Source of the DNA: Burkholderiaceae bacterium 26
Lineage (GTDB): Bacteria; Pseudomonadota; Gammaproteobacteria; Burkholderiales; Burkholderiaceae
Direction: 5' to 3'
NCBI GenBank assembly: GCA_000955795.1
Contig: JYOB01000009.1
Span: 62,001-126,000 of the forward strand
Length of the DNA: 64,000 bases
Below the pieces are notes generated by a model, which did no database searches, was not told where the DNA came from, and saw only the letters and a program-made list of their open reading frames with translations. The translations under genes and the position numbers were made by a program. This document shows, piece by piece, positions 1-10,906 of this stretch; position 1 is the first letter of the stretch; the number at the start of each line of letters is the position of its first letter.

Positions 1-735
1 GCCTACATCTGCGGAGAAGAGACATCGCTATTGAATGCGCTGGAAGGGCGCCGCCCGGAAGTCCGGCCGCGGCCGCCGCAGATCAGCGCACGCGGTCTAT
101 TCGGTGCCCCCACGCTCGTGCATAACGTCGAGACCCTGTGCGCAATCCCATGGATCGTGACCCGCGGCGCCGCCGCTTATGCTGCACTTGGTTTCTCGCA
201 GAGCCGGGGCACCAAACTGCTGTCGCTGAACTCCTTGTTTCGCCGGCCCGGGCTTTACGAAGTGGATTTCGGCATCCGTCTGGCGGATGTCGTCGATCAA
301 CTCGGTCAAGGGTTGCGCCGCGGCAGGCTGAGGGGGTTGATGGTCGGAGGGCCGCTGGCTGGCATCGTGCCACCAGCGCTGCTCGACACACGGCTTGGCT
401 ACGAAGAAATGCAGGCCATCGATTGCGCCGTCGGGCATGGCGGCATGATTGCGTTTTCGGACGACACCTCCATTGCAAGCATCGTTGTGCAGGTCTTGCG
501 CTTTGGTAGTCGCGAGTCATGTGGGAAATGCACACCCTGTCATCTGGGCACGCCCATTCTGGCAGCCATGGCGCAGGCAACGGCAAACGGCATGCCGATC
601 GACGGCAACCGCTTCCGACGCCTGACCGAGGTTTTGGCGGAAACGAGCCTCTGCGGGCACGGACGGGGATTGGCTGAGTTTGTCCAGTCCGTGCGGCGTC
701 ACTATCCGTCGGAGTTCCAATCATGGTTCGATTGA
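1..735 (+). CDS. fdsB: Formate dehydrogenase beta (NuoF-like) subunit, 5' truncated
   Basis: The last 244 residues of a NuoF-like flavoprotein subunit; the reading frame is open from base 1, so the start lies outside the window. The beginning carries the NADH/FMN-site motif (YICGEET) and the region near bases 517-540 encodes the ESCGKCTPC cysteine cluster that binds a [4Fe-4S] centre in this family. It passes electrons from the formate dehydrogenase alpha subunit to NAD+. It overlaps the following alpha-subunit gene by 13 bases, so the two are translationally coupled. Assignment to formate dehydrogenase rather than complex I or a hydrogenase diaphorase rests on the downstream fdsA. Confidence 0.9.
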   Translation, partial: AYICGEETSLLNALEGRRPEVRPRPPQISARGLFGAPTLVHNVETLCAIPWIVTRGAAAYAALGFSQSRGTKLLSLNSLFRRPGLYEVDFGIRLADVVDQLGQGLRRGRLRGLMVGGPLAGIVPPALLDTRLGYEEMQAIDCAVGHGGMIAFSDDTSIASIVVQVLRFGSRESCGKCTPCHLGTPILAAMAQATANGMPIDGNRFRRLTEVLAETSLCGHGRGLAEFVQSVRRHYPSEFQSWFD

Positions 736-3383
736 CCATCGACGGTACGGCGTGTGAGGCGGCCGAGGGCGCATTACTGATTGATGCCCTGTTGGCGGCC
801 GGCAAGATGGTTCCACACCTGTGCCACGACGACCGGCTGATACCTTCCGGCGCATGCCGTCTCTGCATCGTGCATGTGAAGGGGCAGACCCACCCCGTTG
901 CAAGCTGCTCCACCGAAGTTGCCGAGGGCATGGTCGTACAGACGCGGAGCGATACGCTCGACGCTCTGTGCCGTACAAACCTGGAGCTGATCGCCGCGCG
1001 CTATCCGAGAACCGCCTATGCGGCGGACCCGCGTCACCCGTTTCACCGCTTGCTGGCCAAATACGATGTGCCGCCCGGCGGCAAGTTTGAGGACGGGCTG
1101 TTCCGGGACGACAGCCACCCTTACCTCGGGGTGGGCATGGATCGTTGCGTCTATTGCGAACGCTGCGTCCGCATTTGCGAAGAGGTGCAAGGCCAGTTCA
1201 TCTGGGAGATGGCTGGGCGCGGCGATGCAACACGCGTTGCGATCAGCAAGGGGCCAACGCTGCTCAGTGCAGGCTGTGTGAGCTGCGGTGCATGTGTCGA
1301 CACTTGCCCCAGCGGTGCCCTGTTTGATAAGCGAATCGTCTCCAAACCGACAGCCTGGACACGAACGACGTGTGCGTATTGCGGGGTCGGCTGCCAAATG
1401 GATGTGGGCACCGCCAACGGCCGCGTGGTCGCCGTGCGCCCTGCGGATCGGCCAGTCAATCGTGGCCACCTGTGCGTGAAGGGGCGCTACGCATTTGAGT
1501 ACAACCACGCCTCGGACCGCGCCACTCAGCCCATGCTTCGCCGTGATGGACGTTGGCAGGCGGTGGGCTGGAGCGAGGCGCTCGATTTCACCGCCGCACA
1601 ACTGCAGGCCATCATTGCGCGGTACGGGAGCGATGCGGTTGGCGTGCTGGCGTCTTCGCGCGCGACCAACGAGGAGAACTATCTGGCGCAGAAGTTTGCC
1701 CGTGTGGTGCTGGGTACACACAACGTTGACTGCTGCGCCCGTGTTTGTCACACACCCAGTGCCAAGGCCCTCAAGACAATGCTTGGCGTTGGAGCAGCCA
1801 CCAACAGCTTCGACGACATCGAGCAGGCGCGTGCTTTCCTGATCTGCGGCGCCAATCCGACCGAGAACCATCCGGTCGTCGGGGCGCGCATCAAGCAGGC
1901 GGTGCTGAAAGGGGCGCGGCTTGTTGTCATCGACCCACGCCGTACAGAGCTGGCGGCGTTGGCCGATGTCCATCTGCCCGTGCGTATGGGCTGCAACGTA
2001 CCGCTATTCAATGCGCTGGCCGCCGCGATGATCGAAGAGGGACGTATTGATCGGGCATTTGTGGCCGAGCGGGTCAGCGGCTTCGATACTTTCGCCGCGC
2101 ATGTTGCAGCCTTTGCACCCGAGCGCATGGCCGAGGTGTGCGGCGTGCCCGCGGATGCAATCCGCGCTGCAGCAAGAATCTATGCCGACAGCCGGCCGGC
2201 CATGTGTTTCCATGGCCTTGGCGTAACCGAGCACCTGCAGGGCAGTGAAGGCGTGATGGCACTCATTAACCTGGCCCTGCTCACAGGCAACCTTGGCAAG
2301 CCCGGCGGCGGCATCAACCCCTTACGTGGTCAAAACAACGTGCAAGGTGCGGCGCAGATGGGGTGTGACCCGGCCACACTCACCGGCTCGCAGTCGATCA
2401 GCCAGGCCGGCCCCCGCTTCGAGCAAATCTGGGGGCATCAGTTGCCAACCGGCCGCGGCCTGGACGTCCTGGAAATGATGGATGCCGCTAGGGCGGGCCA
2501 CCTCAAGGCGCTGTGGGTGATGGGCTATGACATCTATCTTTCATTGGCCAACGCAACGGTAACCGCTGCTGCACTTGCTGCGCTTGATCTGGTGATCGTG
2601 CAGGATCTGTTCGTCAATCAAACCGCTGAAGCGTTCGGTACGGTTTTCCTGCCGGCGGCGTCGGCCTTTGAAAAGGAGGGCACCTTCATGAACTCGGACC
2701 GGCGGGTGCAGCGTGTCCGCGCCGTCGTTACGCCCCCCGGGCAGGCACGTCCGGACTGGTGGATCATCCAGGCGCTCGCTGCGCGCATGGGCAAGCCGAA
2801 GGGTTTCGAGTTCGAGACTCCGCAGCAGATCTGGGATGAAGTGCGTTCGCTCTGGCCGGATGGTGCTGGATTGGCGTATGCGCGCCTGGAGCGCGAAGAT
2901 CTTCACTGGCCATGTCCGGACGAAACTCATCCAGGCACAGCCGTGCTGCATCGGGATCGCTTCTTCGGCAGCAAGACTGCCGCCTTGGTTCCGGTTGCAT
3001 ACGTGCCCACATCTGAGCAGACCAGCGACGCTTATCCCTTCCTGCTGACCACCGGTCGGGTGCTGCACCATTTCAATGCCGGCACCATGAGCTACCGCAC
3101 CCCCAATGCAGTGCTGAAGCCATCGGACACGCTGGACATGGCACCTGCAGATGCGGCATGCCATGGCCTGGTCGAAGGCGACATGGTCGAAGTGTCAAGC
3201 CGGTACGGTGCCGCGATCCTGCCGCTGCATATCAGCGATGCAATGCAAAGGGGACAGTTGTTCTGCAGCTTCCATCGCCCGGATCTATTGATCAACCGAT
3301 TGACGTCTGCGGTGCGCGACCGGTTGGTGCATGCGCCGGAATACAAGGTGACTGCCGTACGGGTGAAAAAGCGCGACGCCTGA
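723..3383 (+). CDS. fdsA: NAD-dependent formate dehydrogenase alpha subunit
   Basis: 886-residue molybdopterin enzyme oxidising formate to CO2. Order of domains: N-terminal [2Fe-2S] ferredoxin (C34, C45, C48, C62), NuoG-like segment, two [4Fe-4S] ferredoxin motifs (CVYCERCVRIC and CVSCGACVDTC), a further CAYCGVGC cluster motif, then the bis-MGD catalytic domain. The motif CCARVCH places Cys342 where E. coli FdhF has selenocysteine, so this is a cysteine enzyme. An SD-like GGAG precedes the ATG. No fdsC or fdsD accessory gene follows; the next gene is convergent, so maturation factors must lie elsewhere or upstream. Confidence 0.93.
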   Translation: MVRLTIDGTACEAAEGALLIDALLAAGKMVPHLCHDDRLIPSGACRLCIVHVKGQTHPVASCSTEVAEGMVVQTRSDTLDALCRTNLELIAARYPRTAYAADPRHPFHRLLAKYDVPPGGKFEDGLFRDDSHPYLGVGMDRCVYCERCVRICEEVQGQFIWEMAGRGDATRVAISKGPTLLSAGCVSCGACVDTCPSGALFDKRIVSKPTAWTRTTCAYCGVGCQMDVGTANGRVVAVRPADRPVNRGHLCVKGRYAFEYNHASDRATQPMLRRDGRWQAVGWSEALDFTAAQLQAIIARYGSDAVGVLASSRATNEENYLAQKFARVVLGTHNVDCCARVCHTPSAKALKTMLGVGAATNSFDDIEQARAFLICGANPTENHPVVGARIKQAVLKGARLVVIDPRRTELAALADVHLPVRMGCNVPLFNALAAAMIEEGRIDRAFVAERVSGFDTFAAHVAAFAPERMAEVCGVPADAIRAAARIYADSRPAMCFHGLGVTEHLQGSEGVMALINLALLTGNLGKPGGGINPLRGQNNVQGAAQMGCDPATLTGSQSISQAGPRFEQIWGHQLPTGRGLDVLEMMDAARAGHLKALWVMGYDIYLSLANATVTAAALAALDLVIVQDLFVNQTAEAFGTVFLPAASAFEKEGTFMNSDRRVQRVRAVVTPPGQARPDWWIIQALAARMGKPKGFEFETPQQIWDEVRSLWPDGAGLAYARLEREDLHWPCPDETHPGTAVLHRDRFFGSKTAALVPVAYVPTSEQTSDAYPFLLTTGRVLHHFNAGTMSYRTPNAVLKPSDTLDMAPADAACHGLVEGDMVEVSSRYGAAILPLHISDAMQRGQLFCSFHRPDLLINRLTSAVRDRLVHAPEYKVTAVRVKKRDA

Positions 3384-3416
3384 ACATCGGGGATGTCAGG
3401 TGTGGTCTGTGAGGGG

Positions 3417-3437
3417 AGGCCGCCCGAGTGGCGGCCT
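3417..3437. terminator. Hairpin between convergent fdsA and ppsA
   Basis: Perfect 8-bp stem (AGGCCGCC / GGCGGCCT) with a 5-nt loop, lying 34 nt after the fdsA stop and 3 nt after the ppsA stop on the other strand. No U-tract on either side, so termination efficiency is uncertain; the placement suits a bidirectional terminator. Confidence 0.5.
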
Positions 3438-3439
3438 TA

Positions 3440-5839
<2,400 letters not shown>

Positions 5840-5904
5840 GCGTTGCTCCTTCGCGCCGGGTGCCCAAGGTCGGCAGGGGTGCCGAGCCGCATTGCAAAGC
5901 GAAC

Positions 5905-6177
5905 CTAGCAACCGTGTCCGGATGCATCGAAGTCCGGAAACTCCGCGTCAAGCAGCTCGTAGATCAACTTGGCCTTGCCGGAGAGTTCGATGTCCATGCC
6001 GCGGATGAGATGCTCGTCAGAGCGCAGCCACTTATAGGCAAGCTGCACGTCTTCGATACTCGGCTCGATGTCGAGAATCCGGGTGAGCACCTCTGCCTCA
6101 AATGGGCCGATGACTTCGCGGATCTCACGCGCAGTCGGGCGACCCTCAATGCTGTGGCGTTGGGCTGTGGCGTTCAT
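5905..6177 (-). CDS. Small conserved-looking hypothetical protein
   Basis: 90 residues, mostly helical in appearance (REIREVIGPFEAEVLTRIL near the N-terminus), acidic, no signal peptide or membrane segment, ending DFDASGHGC. I do not recognise a named family. A longer frame starts at 6264, but the ATG at 6177 is preceded by GGAG at a workable distance. It lies directly upstream of ppsA on the same strand, and a candidate FNR-type site lies 141 bp before its start, so it is probably the first gene of the ppsA operon. Function unknown. Confidence 0.6.
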   Translation of the reverse strand: MNATAQRHSIEGRPTAREIREVIGPFEAEVLTRILDIEPSIEDVQLAYKWLRSDEHLIRGMDIELSGKAKLIYELLDAEFPDFDASGHGC

Positions 6178-6939
6178 GGCGGTTGTGTCTCCAAGGGTGT
6201 CAGCCGGTGCATTTGCATCGCATCGAACATGGCTGTGCACGCACTGACTTGGCATGACATGCAAACAAGGTTTCTCGGCGGATCAAGTCAATACTGGCAT
6301 GCCCGATAGCGTCGGTTTTGCGCCGTATCAAACGTCGATCACGTGCTGTGCATCAAGAAGACTGGAGGCTTGTAAGGCCGGGATTTGTAACGCTCGCCAT
6401 TCAGTGACGTTCGCCATTAGCCACAAGTGACAAGTGGGGGCATCACTGCCGCAACAATTTCGAGCGTCGCGCCTGCGCGGAACGTTGCGCGCCTCGCTGA
6501 ACCAGGCCCTCTACCGTTGGTTGCGAGTGCTTGCTGGGCTTTCAAAGCGATCGCGTTTCACCACCGACGGCGCCTGCAAGCCATTCAGTAAGAAATGCGC
6601 TGACTCTCTTTGTGGAGCAACCTCTGTCTCCGCTATGCCGTCATGACTGCATGGAAGTAAATCCGTGCGCAAAATCAACGCGCACCCGGGTCGCAAGGAA
6701 AAATCAGTACAAAACGAAAGGGCGAACAGTAGCTACCTTCCCATCCCACCAGCGAGGCTCGATTGGATTAGCGATCGCAGCTCTTGGGTCTGGAGGTACA
6801 GACATTTTCTGATGCAAAGCCAACTCAATCTTGTGCGTTGCTACTGCGTTGTTGCGCGATCCGACCGTGCATCCGACAGCCGCTTGTCTTCGTACATTGA
6901 TTGCTTCCAAGTTGCGAAGCGCCACGATAGAGGTCAACG
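6178..6939. other. Intergenic region before the fasciclin gene
   Basis: 762 bp without a convincing gene. The short frames here (for example 6434-6646) have no ribosome-binding site and no recognisable product. It should contain the promoters for the divergent 90-residue/ppsA operon and for the fasciclin gene. The only site I can name is the FNR-like box at 6318-6331. Confidence 0.5.
6318..6331. promoter_or_regulatory. Candidate FNR/ANR box (ppsA operon)
   Basis: TTGCGCCGTATCAA: one perfect half-site (ATCAA) and one TTG half, spaced as in TTGAT-N4-ATCAA. The same TTGCG-N4-ATCAA form recurs at 46012. It lies 141 bp upstream of the 90-residue gene start at 6177. Confidence 0.4.
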
Positions 6940-7524
6940 ATGAAACGGTATCAACTGGCAAAGTTGTCTGGTGTTCTGCTTTCTTTCGCAATCATCTCTG
7001 GCGGCTATGCGTCCGTAGCGACGGCCGCAATGGGCGATGGCGAAGCCACCACCATGGTGGGCGGCGCTCCGATGTATCCGTCCAAGAACATTATTCAAAA
7101 TGCGGTCAATTCGAAGGATCACACCACTCTTGTTGCTGCCGTGAAGGCAGGTGGCTTGGTCGAAACACTGTCTTGGACGGGGCCATTCACCGTGTTCGCA
7201 CCAACCAACGAAGCCTTTGCTGCGCTGCCCTCCGGCACCGTCGATCAGTTGCTCAAGCCTGAAAGCAAGCCGACCTTGGTCAAGGTGTTGACCTATCACG
7301 TGGTGCCCGGCCGGCTCACGGAACAAGACCTTATGAAGGCTGTCGCCGATGGCGGCGGCAAGGCGATGCTCAAAACCGTCGAGGGTGATCCGCTCACCGT
7401 CATGCAGAAGGGCGACCGTTTGACTGTCACCGACGACAAGGGTGGCGTCGCCGTTGTAACGATCGGCAACGTGTACCAGTCGAACGGCGTGATTCACGTC
7501 GTGGACAAGGTATTGATGCCGTAA
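6940..7524 (+). CDS. Secreted fasciclin-domain (FAS1) protein
   Basis: 194 residues: signal peptide (about residues 1-29, ending near ATAAMG) followed by one FAS1/beta-Ig-H3 domain with the typical GPFTVFAPTNEAF motif, LTYHVVPG and a closing GVIHVVDKVLMP. FAS1 domains act in adhesion or surface attachment outside the cell or in the periplasm. Just downstream is a truncated ECF sigma factor. In other bacteria fasciclin proteins (for example mycobacterial MPT70/MPT83) are under a SigK-type sigma factor and anti-sigma pair, so the dedicated regulator appears to have been lost here. Confidence 0.88.
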   Translation: MKRYQLAKLSGVLLSFAIISGGYASVATAAMGDGEATTMVGGAPMYPSKNIIQNAVNSKDHTTLVAAVKAGGLVETLSWTGPFTVFAPTNEAFAALPSGTVDQLLKPESKPTLVKVLTYHVVPGRLTEQDLMKAVADGGGKAMLKTVEGDPLTVMQKGDRLTVTDDKGGVAVVTIGNVYQSNGVIHVVDKVLMP

Positions 7525-7537
7525 TCCTTCCCGTGCA

Positions 7538-7561
7538 GCGCAAGGGCGCGTGCCCTTGCGC
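7538..7561 (+). terminator. Hairpin after the fasciclin gene
   Basis: Perfect 10-bp stem GCGCAAGGGC / GCCCTTGCGC with a 4-nt loop, 14 nt after the fasciclin stop codon. There is no T-run, so it may work as a terminator with other factors or as an mRNA-stabilising hairpin. Confidence 0.5.
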
Positions 7562-7587
7562 GCTCGAACTATGACGGGAGGAAGGCA

Positions 7588-7911
7588 ATGTCATCTCAAT
7601 TTCGCTACGCGCAAGATGTGCATTGCCGGAAGGACGCGGGAGATATGCTTTTGCCGCATCCCGTCATGGGTAACCCGGGCACGCGAAATCATATGCACGT
7701 TGTCGGAGCATCTTCGCCCGGGCCCGCGGGCACGATATCAGCGCCGCAGGAAGCCGCCCGGGAACGGCTTATTGAGCTGCTCAAGCAGACTGGCGAAGGA
7801 AGCAAATCGGCGTTCGCAGAACTCTGTACGCTGACTTCTCCCAAACTCTATTCGTCGGCTTACACAATCCTCCGCAGTTCAGGCGAAGCAGAAGACGTGC
7901 TGCAGAACTGA
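7588..7911 (+). pseudogene. Truncated ECF (SigK-like) sigma factor
   Basis: The frame gives 107 residues; from about residue 64 it reads like the start of sigma-70 region 2 (AFAELCTLTSPKLYSSAY, then SGEAEDVLQ) and stops exactly in the conserved AEDVLQD motif. The -10 recognition helix of region 2 and all of region 4 are absent. An ECF factor is normally 170-200 residues, so this cannot function as a sigma factor. What follows the stop is unrelated sequence resembling a hydrolase, implying a deletion or recombination junction rather than a point mutation. A GGAGGAAGG-like RBS precedes the ATG. Confidence 0.7.
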
Positions 7912-7913
7912 GT

Positions 7914-8012
7914 CTGTACGCAGGGCACGATTCCGTTGTACCGATGGAGCATGTGGCGTCGATGCAGTCCGTCTTGGAGCAGGGCAATGCCAAGGACAAA
8001 GCCATCAGAAAC
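7914..8012 (+). pseudogene. Fragment resembling the C-terminal part of a dienelactone hydrolase
   Basis: Starting at the CTG at 7914 the frame reads LYAGHDSVVPMEHVASMQ and then SVLEQGNAKDKAIRN. This matches the pattern in dienelactone-hydrolase C-termini (Y-G-x-D followed by IP-x-x-x-V-x-x-M and a lysine-rich helix). It has no start and no continuation to the catalytic His. It abuts the broken sigma factor, so two gene ends have been joined here. The similarity is judged by eye. Confidence 0.45.
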
Positions 8013-8653
8013 AGGGGGCATTGGCGCGCTTCGGGCGGGTGGTCTCCGGCAGTCTGCTTGGCGTTGATACAGTAGTGCCGGACACGAACACGACGTCCAC
8101 CTGTTTCACGCGTGAATCAGTTCTAGCGTGTTTCGCGACGACGCGTCATGCCCGACGCGCTGATGTGCCGTGGTTCGCGCCTTTAGCCGCGTTGGCGTGG
8201 TTCTTGCGCGGATTCACCATCTGTGCAAAGTACATTGCTGCGGAGACGTCCGCCATGCCGCGGAACCATCCAGAATGCCCGCCAGTCCGTCACGACCGCC
8301 ATTACGGTGGCGCCTTCGACGCGCGCGCGAGCGACGGCCGACAAGGTAGGCGGTGCCATCGACGCAGCGTCGTGGTGCAGCGTTCCGCCGCACGCGATCA
8401 TGGCCGATACGCCGCTGCAATCCTGAAACGATCCTGTGCCTTCAACGGATGTGGTGGCGCCAGCGGTGGTGCTGCCTGCGTACGGCCGCGACGCCGTTCG
8501 CCATTTACGTGACGGTAGAGACCTGTTCTACAACTGGCGTCGGGAGGGAATGGCACGGGGGCCGTCGAATCTCGTTGTCAGAGCAGTGTTTGGCAAACCG
8601 GGACGAGCGCTTCTTCAAGGTGAGGGCGGCGCGTTGCGTCAAGGGGACGAATC
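8013..8653. other. Non-coding or degraded stretch
   Basis: About 640 bp with only short frames (for example 8021-8512 and 8353-8916) that lack ribosome-binding sites and are rich in Arg and Cys, the composition expected of out-of-frame high-GC DNA. Together with the two gene fragments just upstream it looks like a deletion scar, but I could not identify further fragments. Confidence 0.4.
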
Positions 8654-8983
8654 ATGACATCCAAACATTGCACACCATCGTGGGCATGGGCACGCAAGGG
8701 CCTGCTGACCGCCACGATCGGATTGCTGGGGGCTACAGGCTTTGCTGCGCCGACCGGTACAACCGGATCGACCGGCCCAGCCAAGAATGCCGGCATCAGC
8801 GCGTCGCCGCATATGCTGAACGGCAAGGTGGTCCCGCCGCCTCGTCCCACCGTGCCAACAGTGATCGTGCCGGGCATGCCGCGTTCGCTCATGCGCGAAG
8901 CAGAGCACGGCCATAGCACCGGCGGCACGATCGTCTCTCCGGCGTCGGTGCATCGCCAGAACGGCACTGTCTGGGTCGACTGA
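8654..8983 (+). CDS. Small exported hypothetical protein
   Basis: 109 residues with a Tat- or Sec-like N-terminus (basic, then GLLTATIGLLGATGFAAP) and a low-complexity mature part rich in Gly, Thr, Pro and Ser. No recognised domain. An AGGGGA-type RBS precedes the ATG. Its stop is 11 bp before the DUF2334 gene, so the two are very probably one operon and may act together in the envelope or on an extracellular polymer. Function unknown. Confidence 0.6.
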   Translation: MTSKHCTPSWAWARKGLLTATIGLLGATGFAAPTGTTGSTGPAKNAGISASPHMLNGKVVPPPRPTVPTVIVPGMPRSLMREAEHGHSTGGTIVSPASVHRQNGTVWVD

Positions 8984-8994
8984 CGGAGGCGATC

Positions 8995-10734
8995 ATGAAA
9001 AAACTCATCCTGGCATGCATGCTCGCAGTCAGTCTCCTGCTGGCATTCCGGCCCATATCCATACCATCTGCCCAGGCTGCGACGCCGATGAAGGTGCTTG
9101 TACTGTACGACGCGCCGCCTAACGACCCTTACACCAACCTGGGTCTTGCCTACGCAATCATGCTGCGCAACCTGCTGGGGCATTGGAATACCTCAGTCAG
9201 TCTGGTCCCGATCCAGAATTACACGGCGGGCTCCGTGCAGGCCAGCCAGGCCACCTTCTATCTGGGCGACTACTACAACAACACCATTCCCCCTGCGTTC
9301 CTGAGTGATGTGATGTCAACCACCTCCACCGTGGTCTGGTTCAAGTACAACCTGTGGGAGCTGGCCTGGGACACGGTCGATTACGCCAATCCAACCTTCA
9401 CCCAGAAATTCGGCATCGCCTTCAACGAGGTTTATGGCTTCAATGGCAACGTCTATCCGTCGTCGAGCAATCCGAACCCGGGGTTCTTCGATACCGTGGC
9501 TTACAAGGGCATGTCGATGGTGAAGTACTACAACTTCAACGCGACGACGGGCGTGGTCAGCGCCGATCCGGACATCGGCGTCACGCAGGTCGCTGACGCA
9601 ACGAAGGCGAAGGTGCTGGTCAACATCACGGACAGCCAGACCGGAGCCGTGGCGCCCTACGTGGTCCGCTCGGGCAACTTCTGGTACTTCGCTGATCAGC
9701 CGTTTTCGTACATCGGCCCGCGCGACCGCTACCTGGCGTTCTGCGATCTGCTGCACGACATCCTTGGCGACAGCCCGTCAACGGTCTACACCCACCGGGC
9801 CATGGTGCGCTTCGAAGACATGAATGCGTACACCAGTACAAGCTCGATGAAGAAGCTGACGGATTATCTGTACAACAAGCACATTCCGTTCTCGATGGCG
9901 ACGATTCCGGTCTACACCGATCCGAACGGGTATTACAACAACGGCGTGCCGGAGACGATCACGCTGGCCAACGCGACTGGGTTGAAATCTGCGATCAACT
10001 ATGCGCTCAAGCGCGGGGGCAGGGTGATGATGCATGGCTACACGCATCAATACGAGAACGTGCCCAATATCGACAACGCGGTGAGCGGCAATGATTTCGA
10101 GTTCTGGTATGCGACGGCCAATACCCCGACCGACGACGACTCGCTCCAGTGGGCGGGCGGGCGACTGGACGCGGGCCTCCAGCAGTTCACCAGCAACGGT
10201 TACACACCGTTCGCCTGGGAGGCCCCGCATTACGAATCGTCGCCGCTGTCGATTGCCGCCGTACCGCCGCGCTTCAACTCGACCTACCAGCGCGTGGTGT
10301 ACTTCGCGTGCACCAACAACACCACGAGCAGCGTCACCAACACCAATACCATCTGCAGCAATAGCGATCTGTACACGCTCAACTCAACCGCCAACAGTCA
10401 CGCGTTCGCGGTCGGGCAGTTCTTCCCGTACGTGATCTATTCCGACTACTACGGCCAGCGCATCATTCCGGAGAACCTCGGCAACATCGAATACAACATC
10501 TGCAATATCGATCCGTTCTCGTGCCTGACATACACCTGGCAGGATATCTACCTGAATGCCCAATATGCGCGGGTCGTGCGCGATGGTTTCGCGTCGTTCT
10601 TCTTCCATCCGTTCTGGTTGGACTCCGACATGTCGGGTACGGCTGCGTCCAACGCATTCCAGGATTTCCAGAGCCTGGTGAAAGGCATTTCCGGCCTCGG
10701 ATACCAGTGGGTGGATGCAAGCACAGTGAAATAG
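8995..10734 (+). CDS. Secreted DUF2334 / polysaccharide-deacetylase-like protein
   Basis: 579 residues with a Sec signal peptide (residues 1 to about 28, cleaved after QAA). The N-terminal half resembles a glutamine-amidotransferase-like fold (KVLVLYDAP...); the C-terminal half is the DUF2334 carbohydrate-esterase-4-like domain, with MVRFEDMNAY (metal-binding Asp/Glu region), MMHGYTHQYEN (His pair) and FFFHPFW. Relatives include B. subtilis YdaL. It probably removes acyl groups from a polysaccharide outside the cytoplasm; the substrate is not predictable. A strong GGAGG RBS precedes the ATG, and it follows a small exported protein in the same operon. Confidence 0.82.
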   Translation: MKKLILACMLAVSLLLAFRPISIPSAQAATPMKVLVLYDAPPNDPYTNLGLAYAIMLRNLLGHWNTSVSLVPIQNYTAGSVQASQATFYLGDYYNNTIPPAFLSDVMSTTSTVVWFKYNLWELAWDTVDYANPTFTQKFGIAFNEVYGFNGNVYPSSSNPNPGFFDTVAYKGMSMVKYYNFNATTGVVSADPDIGVTQVADATKAKVLVNITDSQTGAVAPYVVRSGNFWYFADQPFSYIGPRDRYLAFCDLLHDILGDSPSTVYTHRAMVRFEDMNAYTSTSSMKKLTDYLYNKHIPFSMATIPVYTDPNGYYNNGVPETITLANATGLKSAINYALKRGGRVMMHGYTHQYENVPNIDNAVSGNDFEFWYATANTPTDDDSLQWAGGRLDAGLQQFTSNGYTPFAWEAPHYESSPLSIAAVPPRFNSTYQRVVYFACTNNTTSSVTNTNTICSNSDLYTLNSTANSHAFAVGQFFPYVIYSDYYGQRIIPENLGNIEYNICNIDPFSCLTYTWQDIYLNAQYARVVRDGFASFFFHPFWLDSDMSGTAASNAFQDFQSLVKGISGLGYQWVDASTVK

Positions 10735-10748
10735 CAGCCGACGCGCAA

Positions 10749-10782
10749 GGCAAGGTGGTGGACGCCACCTCACCGCCTTGCC
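10749..10782. terminator. Hairpin after the DUF2334 gene
   Basis: Imperfect 10-bp stem (GGCAAGGTGG with CCGCCTTGCC, one T-G pair) closing a 14-nt loop, 15 nt after the stop at 10734 and before the convergent hydrolase gene. No U-tract. Confidence 0.4.
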
Positions 10783-10906
10783 TGTCCCTCGGGTGGGCGG
10801 CCGGCTGTCTCACCCCGCATCAGGTCAACGCGGAGGGCAGGGCTGGGCCGGCTGCCCCACCCGCGGCGCTCGCTCAGCGGCACCCAGGCGATCACCGGTC
10901 GCTCCG

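Noticed and set aside
774-1973. 399-residue minus-strand frame opposite fdsA
   Set aside because: Antisense shadow of a gene with clear iron-sulfur motifs; composition rich in Arg, His and Gln and no RBS.
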